Below, in pieces: positions 1 through 17,989 of a DNA stretch of 64,000 bases. A model generated the notes under the pieces. It worked only from the letters and a program-made list of their open reading frames with translations, did no database searches and was not told the DNA's origin. The translations under genes were made by a program, and so were the position numbers. Each line of letters starts with the position of its first letter. The first letter of the stretch is position 1. The DNA is from Synchiropus splendidus (lineage: Eukaryota > Chordata > Actinopteri > Syngnathiformes > Callionymidae). Location of the stretch: NCBI RefSeq assembly GCF_027744825.2, contig NC_071338.1, positions 27,713,501-27,777,500 of the forward strand, read 5' to 3'.

Positions 1-2377
<2,377 letters not shown>

Positions 2378-3704
2378 CTGAAATCACAGGATTAAATAAT
2401 GATACAACTATTGAAAACAATACAGTTGACAACACAGGAGACCAATGACCATAAATATTAAGACATCATTTTTATTAATGTCAAGACAATAATACATTTT
2501 AAAATAGACCTCATTTAATGTTGGGCATACCGTTGACACATTTATTTTTAGTAACAACAATTGACCATTTCACTGTCTGCTTGTAAGTGTGTTGCTTACA
2601 AAACACCCTATAGTTATATTATTCACGTTTGATTTGCAGGGCTCAACGACAGCATGGGGGGAGCTCTTCTGGCGGGATCCAGCAAACTTTTCCTGAGTAA
2701 ACAGCACCCTCTATCATTCATTTGCGCCCAAGCACATAAATCATTTCTGAAATCATAAAATGAATTTACTGAAGTGTCCACAATTAACGAATGCATGTCG
2801 AGGGCGACATGGACGACATCATTCTCCATTCTAAATGATGATGACGATTATTTCAGACAGTATTCTGGGTGTGTTGATCAATTAAACGAAGCCAATTGGG
2901 GCCCATACATACACTAAGCCAAAAAAAAAAAACAGTGGGAGTGTCGCTGTGAAAATTATGTCTGGCGGGTGAATTACTTATACGCATGTAACATTACCTT
3001 AGGATACACGTCGTTAGAACCAGTTTGGAAAAGGAGGGGGACCAGTAGTTTCTTGTTGGAAAAAAACACGTGATTGACACAGCTTCTTAAAATTGACTAC
3101 TAATGGGTGCATAAGATCTTAATCTTAATAACGATGAACGGAAATACGACTTCAATCCGGGATAGTAACGGGTGGTTGATTCAAGATATATGTAAGGGGG
3201 AGTGTAAACAAGTTTACAAGCAGTTGGTGCTAACAGTTAGGCTGCTGACACCTCATTCAATCCCCCTAGTTTTCAACCATTCCAAAAATATGTACGCAGC
3301 TCTCAAACTCGATCTCTGTAACATTCTTCTCTTCGAGTGGCTTTTTGTCAAAGCAGCTCGCTGCACATGGAACCCTCAGAGTTGTTTAACTAGGAGGCGG
3401 GAGAAGGACTGAAAACAGGAAACAAAGGACACGATAAGATGGACGTCGGGCCCGAACTAACTTTAAAGACAAAATCGATCGACCGTGTGTTGAAGCTCAA
3501 AATACTAACGCAGCCGCGCGGAAAACAACCGCGCTAGACCGTGAGTCGGAGTTTACCGTGGGATTTAGTGAATTTTGGACAACGATAGAGGGAGACAAAC
3601 ACCCCCCCGCCAGCCGGTAAAGCCCTACCGTGACACCTAGAGGCCGACGCCAGCTCCTACAAAAACCTTGCAGTTTTCTGAGACAAACTCTTGGAATCAC
3701 TCAC

Positions 3705-3990
3705 CCCCGGATGGTCTTCTAACTTGATATTTCCACGCGAGGACCTGGCGGCGGCTGATGGTGGCTTCAGTCCGTCATGGACGTCGGGAAGAGAAGTGAG
3801 CGGCTGTTAATGTTCTCCCGCTTAACAAGACTGGGCCTCATACAAAATGGCGGTCCTAAAGAGCGATGGGGCATGCGCAGAAACCGTGTGCGGGAAGTCA
3901 AGGGGCGTGGTCGACTTCAGGACAGAGCGCCAGATTTGAATCGAAGCGTGGGCGCGGCCACTCACGCTGGGAAATACGTCACACCTTGAA
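3705..3990 (-). promoter_or_regulatory. ctcf: ctcf non-coding first exon and promoter region
   Basis: On the minus strand a good splice donor (G followed by gtgagtga) lies at 3705/3704, upstream of the ctcf acceptor at 2378. The sequence on its 5' side is GC-rich compared with the AT-rich flanks. I read this as the 5' untranslated first exon and its promoter. The upstream end of the exon is a guess, because no start signal can be fixed from the sequence. The 1.3 kb intron (2378-3704) shows no other coding signal. Confidence 0.5.
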
Positions 3991-4847
3991 CGAAACAAGA
4001 TATTCTCTATTGTTATTGCGTGTTTTTAGACTTCCTCTCTAAATTGACTGTCTCAAAACAAATCGGTTTGTTTTTTTCACATTTTTACTGGATAGTGTTT
4101 AAAGGTATGATAAAAAAAAGTGTCATCTGGTTTTGTTAAAAACAAAAAATAAGACCATGCATCCATAGAATTTCAATTCCAAGCACCCCTTCATCAAATG
4201 TCCCACTCAATACTTTTTGACGATGCTAATTTTGACATACTGAAGCTTTGTTTGTGAAACTATATCCAAACAAAGCAACTACACTTACTCAACATACTCA
4301 TTGTACTTACTCAACTTAGCCTTAAATAAATCAATGCTTGTAAATGTATAAAACATACGCACCATACTTACAGACAAAAAATATGGTTGTGAATTGAGTC
4401 TTAGGATGCATTATCCAATGCAACTGCTCAAATATTCCCATGAATAGGATTGAGTGGTTGTGGTGTGTGGTGGCAGAAGTGCTTGTTCCATATGAGCACT
4501 GCGGTGCAGCCATTGCTGTCCTCAGCACAACTTCATATTCTAGAGATATTGTGACTTTTGCCTTACGTCTGAGGCCGTCCCAGCTGTGAGGACCACTACT
4601 AGAGGCACACTGAGGAGCACAGTTCATTACATAACAATGAAGAGAATGTTAAATGAACTATACTTTGAAGAACGTATTTCTCAATGTGAGTAATCCTCAT
4701 ACATTGACAAAACACTGGGAGTGTTTTTTGATATGTTCAATCTACAACAGTAATCTGGTAAAAGAAACAAGACAAAAGTGCAGAGGGTTGGAGGCCTGTC
4801 TTTATTTATGTGAAGGTATCGTTTCAATACAAGCAGATCAAAATCCT
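3991..4847. other. AT-rich intergenic DNA, no gene seen
   Basis: There is no reading frame with family resemblance on either strand and no credible exon. The stretch matters because it is part of the only space available for the missing 5' part of the CARMIL-type gene that follows. Confidence 0.5.
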
Positions 4848-5569
4848 GTAAGTCGGCTTACAGGAAGGAGGTGGACCGCCTGCTGACCTGAAGACAGTGG
4901 ATGATCATGGACTTCAGGAGAATCACTGCTCCTCTGTCCCCTTTGTCCATTGTGGACTCTTTCTGCTTCCTGAGAACCACCATCACCAAGGACCTCAAAT
5001 GGGAGCTGACCAGCAGGACCCCCATCAGGAAGGCCCAGCAATGTTCTTCTTGCAGCAGTGACAAAAACTACGATTGCCGACGAAGTTGCTGGTGGAGTTC
5101 TAGACGGCCATCATCCAGTCCATCCTCACCTCCTTTACCAGACAGCGTCTGGTACAGCAGCGCCACCACCAGGGCTGCAGCGCATTGTACGTTCTGCTGA
5201 GAAGGTGACCGGTTGCAGCCTGCCAGCTCTTCATGACCTGTATGTCTCCAGGACCCAGAGATGTGCAGGTCGGATCAGAGCCGACCCTTCTCACCCTGGT
5301 CATGGACTGTTTGTCCCTCTTCCCTCTGGCAGGAGGCTGCGGTCCATCCATACCAGAACCTCCTGTCACAGGAACAGCTTCTTCCCCTCTGCAATCAGAC
5401 TGTTGAATTTGTGATCAGCCCTTGTTGTTTGTGGGTTATTTATTAATTAGTTACTTGTATTATTTTATTTTATTTTAATTATTGTTTCTGACTGCACATT
5501 ATTCCAAAGTACTTTCCGAGTTTGTGGGATCCCCACTGACCATGACAATAAAGTTGATTCTGATTCTGA
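4848..5569 (+). mobile_element. Decayed 3' end of a CR1/L2/Rex-type non-LTR retrotransposon
   Basis: Translations in shifting plus-strand frames give pieces typical of the C-terminal end of fish LINE reverse transcriptases: YRKEVDRL, MDFRRITAPLSPLSI, TTITKDLKWE, then after a frameshift LQRIVRSAEKVTGCSLPALHDLY, RADPSHPGHGLF, LPSGRRLRSI and NSFFPSAIRLLNL. An in-frame stop near 4886 and at least one frameshift near 5070 show that it is dead. The 3' end at about 5545-5569 is an ATAAAG followed by a short repeat of TGATTC units, the kind of 3' terminus used by CR1/L2-clade elements. The 5' truncation is also typical of LINE insertion. It lies between ctcf and the CARMIL-tail gene. Confidence 0.82.
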
Positions 5570-5948
5570 CATGCACCTCAAAAACCTCTGAGCCAAATTT
5601 GGCCTACGTCAAGTTTATCCATCCATGAATTACAGGGAAGTTTGATATTGCATTGTTTAGACTCTCCATGATACTGTTCAAAAATATTTTGACTGTTTAA
5701 CGTAACATGCACTTTGACACACTGCTGTGACCTCAACAGAAAGAATAGTGAATAAAGCCTTTATGATTACACAGACATCAAATTATGAAAAAGAGAGAGT
5801 AAGCATGAAAACAAAGGGACAGTCATCATCACCCAGAAAACCTTTTTAGTGTGGGCTCACAGGGCGGACCATGTACGAAATAGAACTGGAGTTACATCCC
5901 GGTAACTACTATTTTGTGTGTTTGTATGAGGTTGAGAAGCAACATACA

Positions 5949-5993
<45 letters not shown>
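5949..5993. repeat. (TATC)n microsatellite
   Basis: About eleven tandem TATC units are seen directly. The repeat lies in non-coding DNA before the CARMIL-tail gene. Confidence 0.97.
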
Positions 5994-6398
5994 CCAAAAC
6001 AATCTTTGGAAAACTACTTAATCCTGCCAAGAGACCTGCTTAATGTGTTGATGGGTGGGAAAGTGGAAAGTAGAGGGAGATAAGAATAGCATCTGATTTT
6101 TGTTTTCACTTTACAAAAGGCATCCGAGGAAATCACAAAACCCCGGGCGTTTCGTTGTTTTCTTGTGTTGACAAATTCACCACCTTAACTACTAGAAGTC
6201 CCAAAACACCTTCACTTCAATCTGCTAAAATTGACTATTTTTGTTTAAATAAATTATTAATTTGTTACATAACTCCTGGCACACATTGTTCCTTTAAAAA
6301 GAAAATCTACCAATATTTTCTTAGTATGAAAAAAAACCCCTATGTGCTGACAACTATCTTCCTCCTGCTCATCCTTAATTTATCTATTATCTCTTGAG

Positions 6399-9300
6399 GA
6401 GGGGAGGGAGCAAAGAAAGGCGAGGTTCTGTTGTCATGGCTGTCAGTCTGGCCTGCATGGCCCCTCCCACCACTGTGGAGGCATTACATACTGCTGATGC
6501 TCTTAGCAACGGTGCCTCAGCAACACAGCCGAGGCGACATAGCTCCACGGCAACAGCGTGCCGTGTCTCCCCAATGGAGCTGCCATTGGGTGGACCGACG
6601 CTCCGGCACTACACCCAGAGCCGACCGAGACCTCATCGACAAAAGCTCAACTATCGTCCCAGCAGACCGCAGGTACTGTGGAAAAAAAAGCAGGGATATG
6701 GGTTTGAAAAACTGAGCTGTGATTGTGTGTGTGCTGAGAAAATGGAAGAAAAGGGGAGATGTAGGGTAGAGAGGGGAGCGGCAGCTGAGAGGGAAGGATG
6801 GAGTGGGGTGGGGGTGCTTTAAAGATGCCTGCTTTCAACTTGAATAATCATTGTACCGGTCACCAGAGCGTCAGCTGTGCACGACGGCAGGTGGCGGTTT
6901 CCCTTCATTCCGTTTCGCATGTGCTCAGAAAATGAATGCTCCTTTTTGTTAGGAAAGGATCGCACGAGCGTTTGCCATCAATGAGCTGGTGTTGCCGGAG
7001 AGATTTGTAGACTATGACATATTGTCACTCCCTTTGACTCAGTAGTCAGAGAGATATGATTCCCTTAAAGGGGATCGTGTATCAGTGACATCTGATAAAT
7101 TTGTGTTCTACAGCCAAGCCCCAGGGCTTTTGTTGCTTCTTGTGGGTTGGGATGATCACGATGATTCAACACTGTTTATCTGTTCTTTGGATATCACATT
7201 ACTTGTTTCAGGCAAATGAGTTGCCTTGCTTTCAGTCCTCGTGTAAAATCGGTTACTGAGCAACTGACTCCCAGGAGGATGATTTGTGGCGTGACTGGAT
7301 GAGAGAGTGAAAGCAGAATCCACCTATATAGGCAGAAGATCCACCAGTGCAGCGTGTGGGTTTTTGTTGAGGTCAGGTTATGTAATTTTTAAAGTTATGC
7401 CATGCACTTAGCAGTTCCATGTTCAGCGTAAACCTCCATCTGTCCTTTCTCTTTGTGGGTGGTGATCAGGAGACAATAATTGAGAGTGAAAATGAGGTCC
7501 TTGAGCATATGGGGCGAGTGGATGAAGGAGTTGATGAGTTCTTCTCCAAAAAAGTTCTTCCTGCGGATACTCTGTGAGTACCATGAAACGTCTGAGACAG
7601 TGAAACGCACAGCAGTTAAACAGTTTTTTTTGTGTGATAAATGACCATTCACGTAGGAAAACCCAGGAAGAGGAGTCAATTACGGTTCACGAAGAGGCTC
7701 CGGTCAGCTCTGTCTCCTGCCCTCCCCCTACGAAAACTCTCAGGAGGAAGCTTGGGGATTTCTTCACGCTGAGAAAGAGGAGAAGTCTCAAATCCGAAAC
7801 AAGTCTTGAGGGACGACCCAAAAAGGCCTCCATTGCTGATTTTATCCGCCCTCTGAGGGAAGTCGCCAGAGCTGAAAAAGAGAAGAGCAAAATCAAAGAG
7901 TATGACAAGGAGAATGAGAAAGAGAAAACAAAAGACGACCCCAGCTCAAATACTGGTGACTCAGCGGTTCAGGAAACACCTATCTCTGGTGCTCCGCCAC
8001 TCAGAGGGGACGCGGCACCTCCCCGCCGGGCGCTCCGAGAGGGAAAATCACAGTCCCTGATTTTGCTCTCTGGATCAGCGGCAGGCCCAACAAACGCCAG
8101 AAACACCACAAAGGTAAGTGTCTGCCACAGTATTATCTGTCAAAGTAAAGGCAAAAACAAAGATGGCACTGTCATTGCTCATCACAGAAACAACTAGAAG
8201 GCCAACATAGTTTTGAGCAAAAGCTTCATCTCATGCTCCAAAGAATTGGAGTGTCGAAACCCCAGACTGGAGAGACGCAGGTACTTAGATTGCTTCAGCA
8301 TTTCAGATCGTGAATCTTTGCTCTGAAAGATCTAATATGACATTGTTTTCTAAGAAGGTAGACAGAGAGATGAAGAAGGCGGAGTCTGAAGGTAGGGCCA
8401 AATATGCCAATGATTGAACCCCGTTTTGAAAAAAATACATTTTATTTATCATTTGACCTGATTGTGTTTAGGTACCATCATTGATAATAAGACTGAACCA
8501 CCTCCAACGTTCTCCAAACCCAGAACAATGTCGGCTTCATCCGGTAAAAACGAAGCACATATGTTTGTTGACTGACTCCAGTAAGTAAAAGAAACTGTGT
8601 CCCCTTTCTTTGAAGATACACGCCACCAAATGCGACCCAGTGCCTCAGCTCACGAGTCAGCTGGGAAACCTGCTTTGCCTCCAAAGCCGGTTATCAAGTC
8701 TGTTCCAGCGACGTCAACATCTGGTCGCAACACACCTGAGAATGAGCTGACCCAAATCCAGGAGGGGGAGGTGGTCACCCCCGCGAAACCAAGCCCTGTC
8801 GAAGCACCGTGTTCCCCAGCAACAGATATGACAATCCCGAACGGCACAGCTGTCACAACAGAAGCGAAAATGGAGCCCCCTAGCGCTGCAGCTCCCCCTG
8901 AATCGGACACCTGCACTGACTCTGCTGAACCTTCAGCCACAGTTAAAGCTGTCTCACCAAGTGACGCCATAGAGCCAGACGGTAAGGCAGCCTCTCCAGA
9001 TGAGAGTTGTCATACCACAGAAAAACCCGCCACCACGCCCACAGAGCTCAAGGTGACCGACTCACTCACTTCCATGTCCTCTGAGTCCGTTCCTCCAAGT
9101 TGCTCCATCCCATCCACCTCGACTCCCTTCACTACTCAATCTACAACCACAACAGAAGCTCCTCCCACTAGTGAGAGAGCACTTTCCCCCCCATCTGCCA
9201 ACATCCTTGAAGAGCTACCAGTCTTAGAAGCCACCAGTATTCTCCCAGAAGCTGACGAAAAGTTATCACCTTCTGGTGATCCAATTTCAGATTCCCAACC

Positions 9301-10800
9301 AGGTATCTTGAACCCAGCTCTGACTTCTGATGATTGTAGCTCAATCTCAGCTGTTGCAACTAACTCATCTGCAACAAATTCATCCATCACTTCCACGACA
9401 TCGCTTCCTCAGCAGTCCAGCGATAGCGTCACAACGAAAGTCTTATCTGACGACGCTATCACCAGCCCCTCCTCCCTTGATTCTCTGAAAACCACCACGA
9501 GCTCCGCCTTTGTTAGCACCAGTGGGCCCACGGCCTCTGAGAGCGTGGACACAATCTCCACATCCACCATCGCTCCAGTCACTGATGCATGTCTGTCCTC
9601 CACTGCACCTGTGGAAACGCCGACGACTTCTGAGTGTTTGACTTCTACTGCTGACGTCACAGCCCCACCAGACACAGACCTTCCTCACTCACATGACACC
9701 AGCACAACTCTTCCATCAGTTATTACAAGTGTAACTGATAACTCAAGCTACACTGGTTTGAGCAACCCAGCGCCTTCAGATGAAAGTCACCGTCAAGACG
9801 ATTGCCACATCTCCTCAGGAGATGAACCCAAGATGGAGCAGAGAGGACAGGACAAGCAGTCAGGTAGAATTTATTGCTCAACACAACACATTTCAAACTG
9901 TGTTTTGCCTCATCGATCACACATCTATTCTGGTGCGTGTGCATTTATAACTCTTGGTCGACCAAGACTGCTTTTTAGTAAATGGTTTGTTTGCAAATCT
10001 TGATGTATCCAAATTATTCAGCTACTTTGCATAATACATTTCCTAAAGGATCCAGAGGTTAGTCTGTGATGGACTGGTGTCTTGTCTTGCATGTCCTCCA
10101 ACCATGGGAGAGATTTAGCAGGCAGAAAATGGCCGAATGAATGAAGGAATTTACGCCCCTTAATAATAGTGCTATGGCTAATGAACCATCATAATGCCTA
10201 GTATGCACCGCAGCATTAGGCGTATTTGACTGAGTTGCATGTGGCTGGAAAGCTGCTGCTGCCAGACCTCAGCTTTAGACTTCAGTTGATCCAGCACAAT
10301 TATACAGTATAAGCACTAGCTAGAAGGCAATTGTTTATGGAAATACTGTTTTCATTTTCAGTCCTTTAAAAGACACTGCATGCTTGACTTGATAGAAAAT
10401 CATATGTATTTCTCTTCTTGTAGGCATTCTGGATGTGTGAAACAACAAAAACATCCATGTTTCTAAAGCCTCTCTTTAGATACTTATACCTGTGCCTGTA
10501 CACTGAAACACCTGTGAATTGTCAATATTGCTTTTTGCAGAAGCAGATAAAAAGGCGGAGATGGCCCAAGAGAGCAAGCCACCCGAGGAAAGTGAAACAA
10601 TCACTGTTATTGATGATCACAAAGACAGTGGTGATTGTAACAACCTGCCAGCTCCAGCCCACAATGAAGAAACGATCGTAGAAGTGCAGGCAGCAGTGGT
10701 GAAACCAGAAGACGTCACATTGACAACTGCAGGGGAAACCATGGAGTCACCATCAACGACTGAGTGTCAGAAAGAAGAAACTAAACAAGCCAGTGGATGA
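6399..10800 (+). CDS. CARMIL-family capping-protein-binding tail (CARMIL2-like), without the PH/LRR body
   Basis: Exons are 6399-6672, 7470-7573, 7657-8113, 8188-8280, 8355-8391, 8472-8543, 8616-9863 and 10541-10800. From the ATG at 6436 they read as 835 residues without interruption. Residues about 57-67 read LRHYTQSRPRP, the CPI motif (LxHxTxxRP) that binds actin capping protein. Residues 93-108 read MGRVDEGVDEFFSKKV, the CARMIL-specific CSI motif. Basic segments LRRKLGDFFTLRKRR and KKASIADFIRPL and a short motif LHLMLQRIGV follow. After these comes a Ser/Thr/Pro-rich tail of over 400 residues, mostly from one exon. In human, CARMIL2 lies next to CTCF, so CARMIL2 is the likely orthologue. 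The PH domain, leucine-rich repeats and helical dimerisation domain are absent upstream. The strong polypyrimidine tract and AG at 6398 suggest at least one earlier exon, so the true start is uncertain. Confidence 0.78.
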
Positions 10801-11130
10801 AGTCATTACAAAAAGGATCCTGGGACCAACTACTGTGAGGGAGAGAGGAGAGTACACAGTACAGGATGAGGCACCACTGCACTTCCTACAGGGACCACCA
10901 CTTCACAGCAGCACACCGGACATGGTGGACCAATGGACCAAAGAACTAAGATCCCCTCGATGTGATGTAATTTTGAATCCAGCTGTGTCTTTGTCCAATT
11001 TTCTAACTTGCGTTTGAGATTGTCGTTGCACGTTTTGATTATGTACCATAAGATAATTTCTGTGCTTCAAGACAAGATGTTTACAAAAGATGGATAAGAG
11101 AAATAGCTATGAATATTAAATGGGATATTG
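10801..11130 (+). other. Probable 3' UTR of the CARMIL-tail gene
   Basis: The stretch follows the TGA at 10798-10800. An ATTAAA at 11115-11120 is the first plausible polyadenylation signal. Confidence 0.4.
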
Positions 11131-12960
11131 AATTCACTGAAAAAGTCCTCCTAATTTTCCTCATCGTCCTATGAGAAGAAAGTTTCTTGCGCTGTTGAAG
11201 AACTTTTCACAGGCGGTGGAAGTCTTGCCTTTGGCAAAAAGTTATGAGAGGCATCAATTTATAATGTCTGGGCCTTTGGGGTGTTAGTGGTCGTGTCATA
11301 AATATTCATACCGAGATTTTTGTTGGCTCCTTACCACACGTTGCGAGACGAGCAGGCTGCTTAGCGGCCGCTTACGTCCCCTAGGGTCCTCGAACAAATG
11401 GAAGTAGTTTGAATAAATGTCAAGTGATGCTTATTTTTGTTAATGGATGAGATTATTAATATCTGGTGTTGATGTATATCGCCGGTGCATTGCTTTCATT
11501 TTATTTACTTGCATACTCAGGAGGCTTTGTGAATTTTGAAAGTGGATAAATACACCCCCTGTGGAAAGGTTTTGTTGGTGCATGAGGTGCTATAAATATA
11601 TTTCCCTCATTATAATAATCACATAATAGGCTGTCCTAGATTCGTTACCCCCTCTCTTCCTGCACCTCAATCAAAACCAGCCGCTGTTTCCATCTTGATT
11701 CAGCTTTTTAGTCCCCAACCACTTGTGAAGTTCTGAGGATGCCATGCATGGGTTACCAGTCTGTCACAGAACACATTCAATCATCACCGTGTTTGGAAAT
11801 GAAACCAAAACTCCAGAAAAGGAACAGTCCAGGCTGGAGTGACATGGTACCTGAGAAAACCTAAAAAAGTCGAGGCAGATCCAGGATTAAAGTGATCCAC
11901 AAAAGTCTGCGGGTTTTTCTTCCAAACAGTCAAGAAGCACAATCAACTGTGTCCACTCTTCAGACACCACTCTTGCCCACTGTGACTGGTTGCAGACCCC
12001 TGCTGTAGAGGAAGTCAATCTGATGAGGCCCATTTTCAGTCTTGAATGTGAACAGGACAGAATCAAAGGGCAAAGCCAATCACAAAATACCCAGCTAGTG
12101 CCGTGGAAGGCTTTATTTCAGAGCTGTGCTACTGTTTTTGGTGATGGTTTTTCTAATACTCGCTCCATTAGCCGTGCTCCATCAGCACTTTGTGTATCAA
12201 GTGGTCAAATCCTGGCTTTTGGCTTGAAAACTAAGGATCACTCTATTTATGGCTCTCACATCTAGCCCAGTGTTGCCATGGCAATCTTGAGAGCAAATGG
12301 CGAACACAAATTCAAGATATGATTTCATTATTTAGTGAACAATAGCGTAGAAAGTATAGTAAGAGAAGTAGAAGTAGAAAGTAAGAAAATATTAACAATG
12401 ATGAAATAAGTGAATAATAAAAATGACAAAGCAAAAAGTAAATGGCACTTGTATCTGCAATTTCTTATGTGTCAGGTGAAAAGGAGATGTATCCAGTCCC
12501 ACCACTTTGAATTAGATCAAACGTTTTAGTTGAAATCCAAACACAAACAGAATAATTCAACATACTTCATTCATCACATATTTTCCGTCTTTGTCTTTAA
12601 TTACACTACGTACGTTAGCAATTACTTTAACTTTAAACTGTAAGTTAAAATTATAAAGTTAATCTCTGTCACAGAACGTTTTCAGATTTTCTCATGTAGT
12701 TCGTAGTTCTTTGCTTTACTTACTACCATAGGCCTATAATAATGCTTCATTACATCAAAAAAAAAGTTTTAGACTTAGAAAATAACTCACTGCTGAGTGC
12801 TCTATATTGAACCTTGTTAATAATTCTCATTTTATTTTGCCTTTTTTGCAGGAGATATTAACAACATGTGAAATATATGTGATAAAATTGGGACGATGAT
12901 TTAAGAGCATGGAACAACAGGGAGAGCACCGACTGATCCTCATCCAAACCAGCAGGTGTC
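11131..12960. other. Intergenic DNA, no gene seen
   Basis: This is AT-rich DNA with short, unrelated reading frames and no recognisable exon, RNA gene or transposon protein. Confidence 0.5.
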
Positions 12961-13000
12961 GCTGTCGGCAGCTTTGCCTTTTTTTTGTAGATCACTTCAC

Positions 13001-13009
13001 CCGGAAGTG
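13001..13009 (+). promoter_or_regulatory. ETS-type site in the nudt21 promoter
   Basis: The sequence CCGGAAGTG lies 165 bases upstream of the nudt21 ATG. It matches the core ETS/GABP motif common in TATA-less housekeeping promoters. The function is inferred. Confidence 0.5.
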
Positions 13010-13165
13010 AGTTATCGAGGGAAGCTAAGCTAGTTGAATTGTTGTAGGCGTTCCGCTCGTGTATCCTAAAATTGAACCTGGAGTTTGATAGTTGAATAAC
13101 TTGCCCAGCATTCGCCGTTTGAGGAGCACAAACAGGAGAACTCTGTGAAACTCCAGTGGTCAGAG

Positions 13166-15479
<2,314 letters not shown>

Positions 15480-15825
15480 CCAGTCTGAGTGACCGGCTGT
15501 CTCTGTGAGTGCAGCTCCCTGGTGCTTGATGAGGAGACACAACACAATGGGGAAACAGTTCCTCAACTCAACCTTTGATTTAAAAAAAAAAAAAAAAAGA
15601 ACCTCTCCACACCAGATTATTGTCGTGTTTGTTTATACCTTTGACCGATGGAAACAGATGTCTTGTCTTTTTGTTTTCTTTTTTAAATGCTAGATTTTGT
15701 AGTGTGACGGTGCTTAGTGCCAGATGTGTGTGGAGGAACATGTTGGATTAAATGAACCTTGCTTATTTTAAATTGTATCATGTTTTTTCCCCTTTTTTAA
15801 ATAAAACGTACATCTGAAAGTTTTT
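15480..15825 (+). terminator. nudt21: nudt21 3' UTR and polyadenylation signal
   Basis: The 3' UTR contains an A-run at about 15582-15598 and ends with AATAAA at 15800-15805. A UGUA element at 15774-15777 lies 23 bases upstream of the hexamer, the arrangement that the CFIm25 protein itself recognises. Other signals further downstream cannot be excluded. Confidence 0.7.
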
Positions 15826-17900
15826 TTTATATGAAGTTTTCTTTATCTATGATGACTTTCTATTGCTCACTAGTTCTATGCTGCTTCTCTTTTTATCCCA
15901 TTTATTATCATCATTCATTTTTCATCTCATTAAACTGGGGGACATCTTAATTTATATTTGGATTTTAGTTTGTTCAACAAACATGAGTATTCTCTTATGT
16001 TTGGTAGAGAACATAAGGAGCAGGTAAATAGCATCATATCACCTCCAGCGCAGCGTTTTTCAACCAGTGGTGAGAGACTGTCAGCTTTGCTGTGGGAAAT
16101 GATCCAGTTTCACCTCATTTGTCTGGAAATAGAGGAGGGCTGCATATCTATGCTGATGCTTTGACTCGTCCTTAGCTCTTCCCACACACACAGCCAAGAA
16201 GCAGGTCATATACACAACTTCCAATTGTTTTTAAACCTGATGTGCCTCTGACTTGACCACACACTTTCCTTGTCCGTCCCGCGATGCCAAAGACTGCAGC
16301 ACAGAGCTTATGGCTATTGTGACATTCCCACTTTAAAACTTTGTCACTAGTAGACCATCAGAGTTCGCTTCGTGGTTTAAAAGTTGGCTCAAAGCTGAGT
16401 GCAGAACCAAATAAATATGCTCCCAAGTGAAAAGAAGTGTGAATTGTTATGAGCGAGCTGAGAGGCAAAGAATATTAAAGATGGGTGCAGTAATTCCCCA
16501 AACCGGAATAAAATTATGCAAAATACATTGTGATGAAAAGGAAACAGTTATTTAAAATAAATAAATCAGGATATGTATTTACCATAGTGCGCACCCCTTT
16601 CTCCAGACATTTTTAAACAAATACATTTCTGCTATTTGCCTCTGCATGCTAAAATAGCTGTGTGTCAGTAGCTACAAATTTTCACAAATTGAAAGGGATT
16701 TTGTACAGGACTTTTGACTAAGCACAATTGTGCCTTGGCCAAGGTTCCATTGGTGATGTGCCTCTGGATTTTTTTCAATCAACCAATAGTGCCGTGGCTT
16801 ATAAAATGTTGAAAAACTCTGCTCTAGTTCCACCTTTGTGTGTTATGATGCTTTGGTGATCTGTAACTATTCAGACATGTCCAGGGAATGAAAAGTGGTG
16901 AGCAAATGCTGCTGCCTGGGCCTCGTGTTGTCCTCATTCAGGGGTCGACGGTGGTCTGCCTTGGCACCTTGACAGACCAGCTTGTCTGTATTATTGACCC
17001 CAATTGCAACATTGTAACACAAATTCAGAAATCCAATCAAAAACGATGTCAGGCTTCTGAAAGTATGTTCATTTCTGAGCACTCAATAGCTGCTCTTTTT
17101 TGAGATGTGCCAAAGTGTCTTCCACTGTCAGCCTCAACGCCTTTGTGCTGCTCCTTCATTCGCCATGTGCCCTCTAAATCTACATGAGACTGGTTTCATC
17201 ACGAATCAGGTGCCGTGTCCCAGACACCAGTGCAGGTCAGAAGTGCTTACTGGACTGGAAGAGTGTTTGTGTAACGCTCAGGTGATAAATCACTCGTCCC
17301 TAACGTCCCTGTGTGTTTGCTCTATTTTTGGTTGTGTCAGCATCAAAGGATTTGAAGCAGTGAACCGTGTGATGGGGTGATTTGCCCTCCTTAATATTTT
17401 TCCAGTGATTAACATGATCATGTATTCGTTGTCAGTAAAATCCCACACCTTTATGTAGATAGGAAACCTTGAATTGAATGATTATTTACAGCAGTTTGGC
17501 CTTCGGAACTTCTCTGACCATCTATTATTTGTCATCATGGCAAGCAAAACAACTCAGGGATTTGTTGAACATGATGGTTGGGTTGATGTTTGAACCAGTG
17601 ATTTATGTAATTCTAACATTCTAACACATTAAAAATGCAATCATATATAAGCTGTATAGAATTTCTTGTCTCACGCTTTCTTAATTTTAATGTGTTGTGG
17701 CTTGCTTGATTGCAGTTTTTGCAGTGGTAAAAAGACCTTTGTGCTTTTGATAAAAGTAGCAGTCAAACCTCCATATGTTCAGAGCCCTGTCACACACAAG
17801 TATCTCCATTAACATATGTTCAAGGCCGCTTCATTTGTTCCAACAAACAATACGTGGAATTGCGCATTTAAGTCATTGCACCGTACAGTCACTGGGTGGC
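15826..17900. other. Intergenic DNA between nudt21 and ogfod1, no gene seen
   Basis: Only short reading frames without family resemblance occur here. I found no exon, RNA gene or clear transposon. Confidence 0.5.
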
Positions 17901-17989
17901 GCTAAGCTTTTCCGAGATGCATTTGCTAGTTAGGAGAAGAAGAAACTCCACAAGTCTTCCACGTTAGAGAACGTTTGTTTTCATTCAGT

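Noticed and set aside
5949..5993. Possible CRISPR-like regular repeat
   Set aside because: It is a simple tetranucleotide microsatellite without spacers, in a vertebrate genome.
8650..9675. Several minus-strand frames opposite the large CARMIL-tail exon
   Set aside because: They are mirror frames of the Ser/Thr-rich coding sequence and carry no signature of their own.
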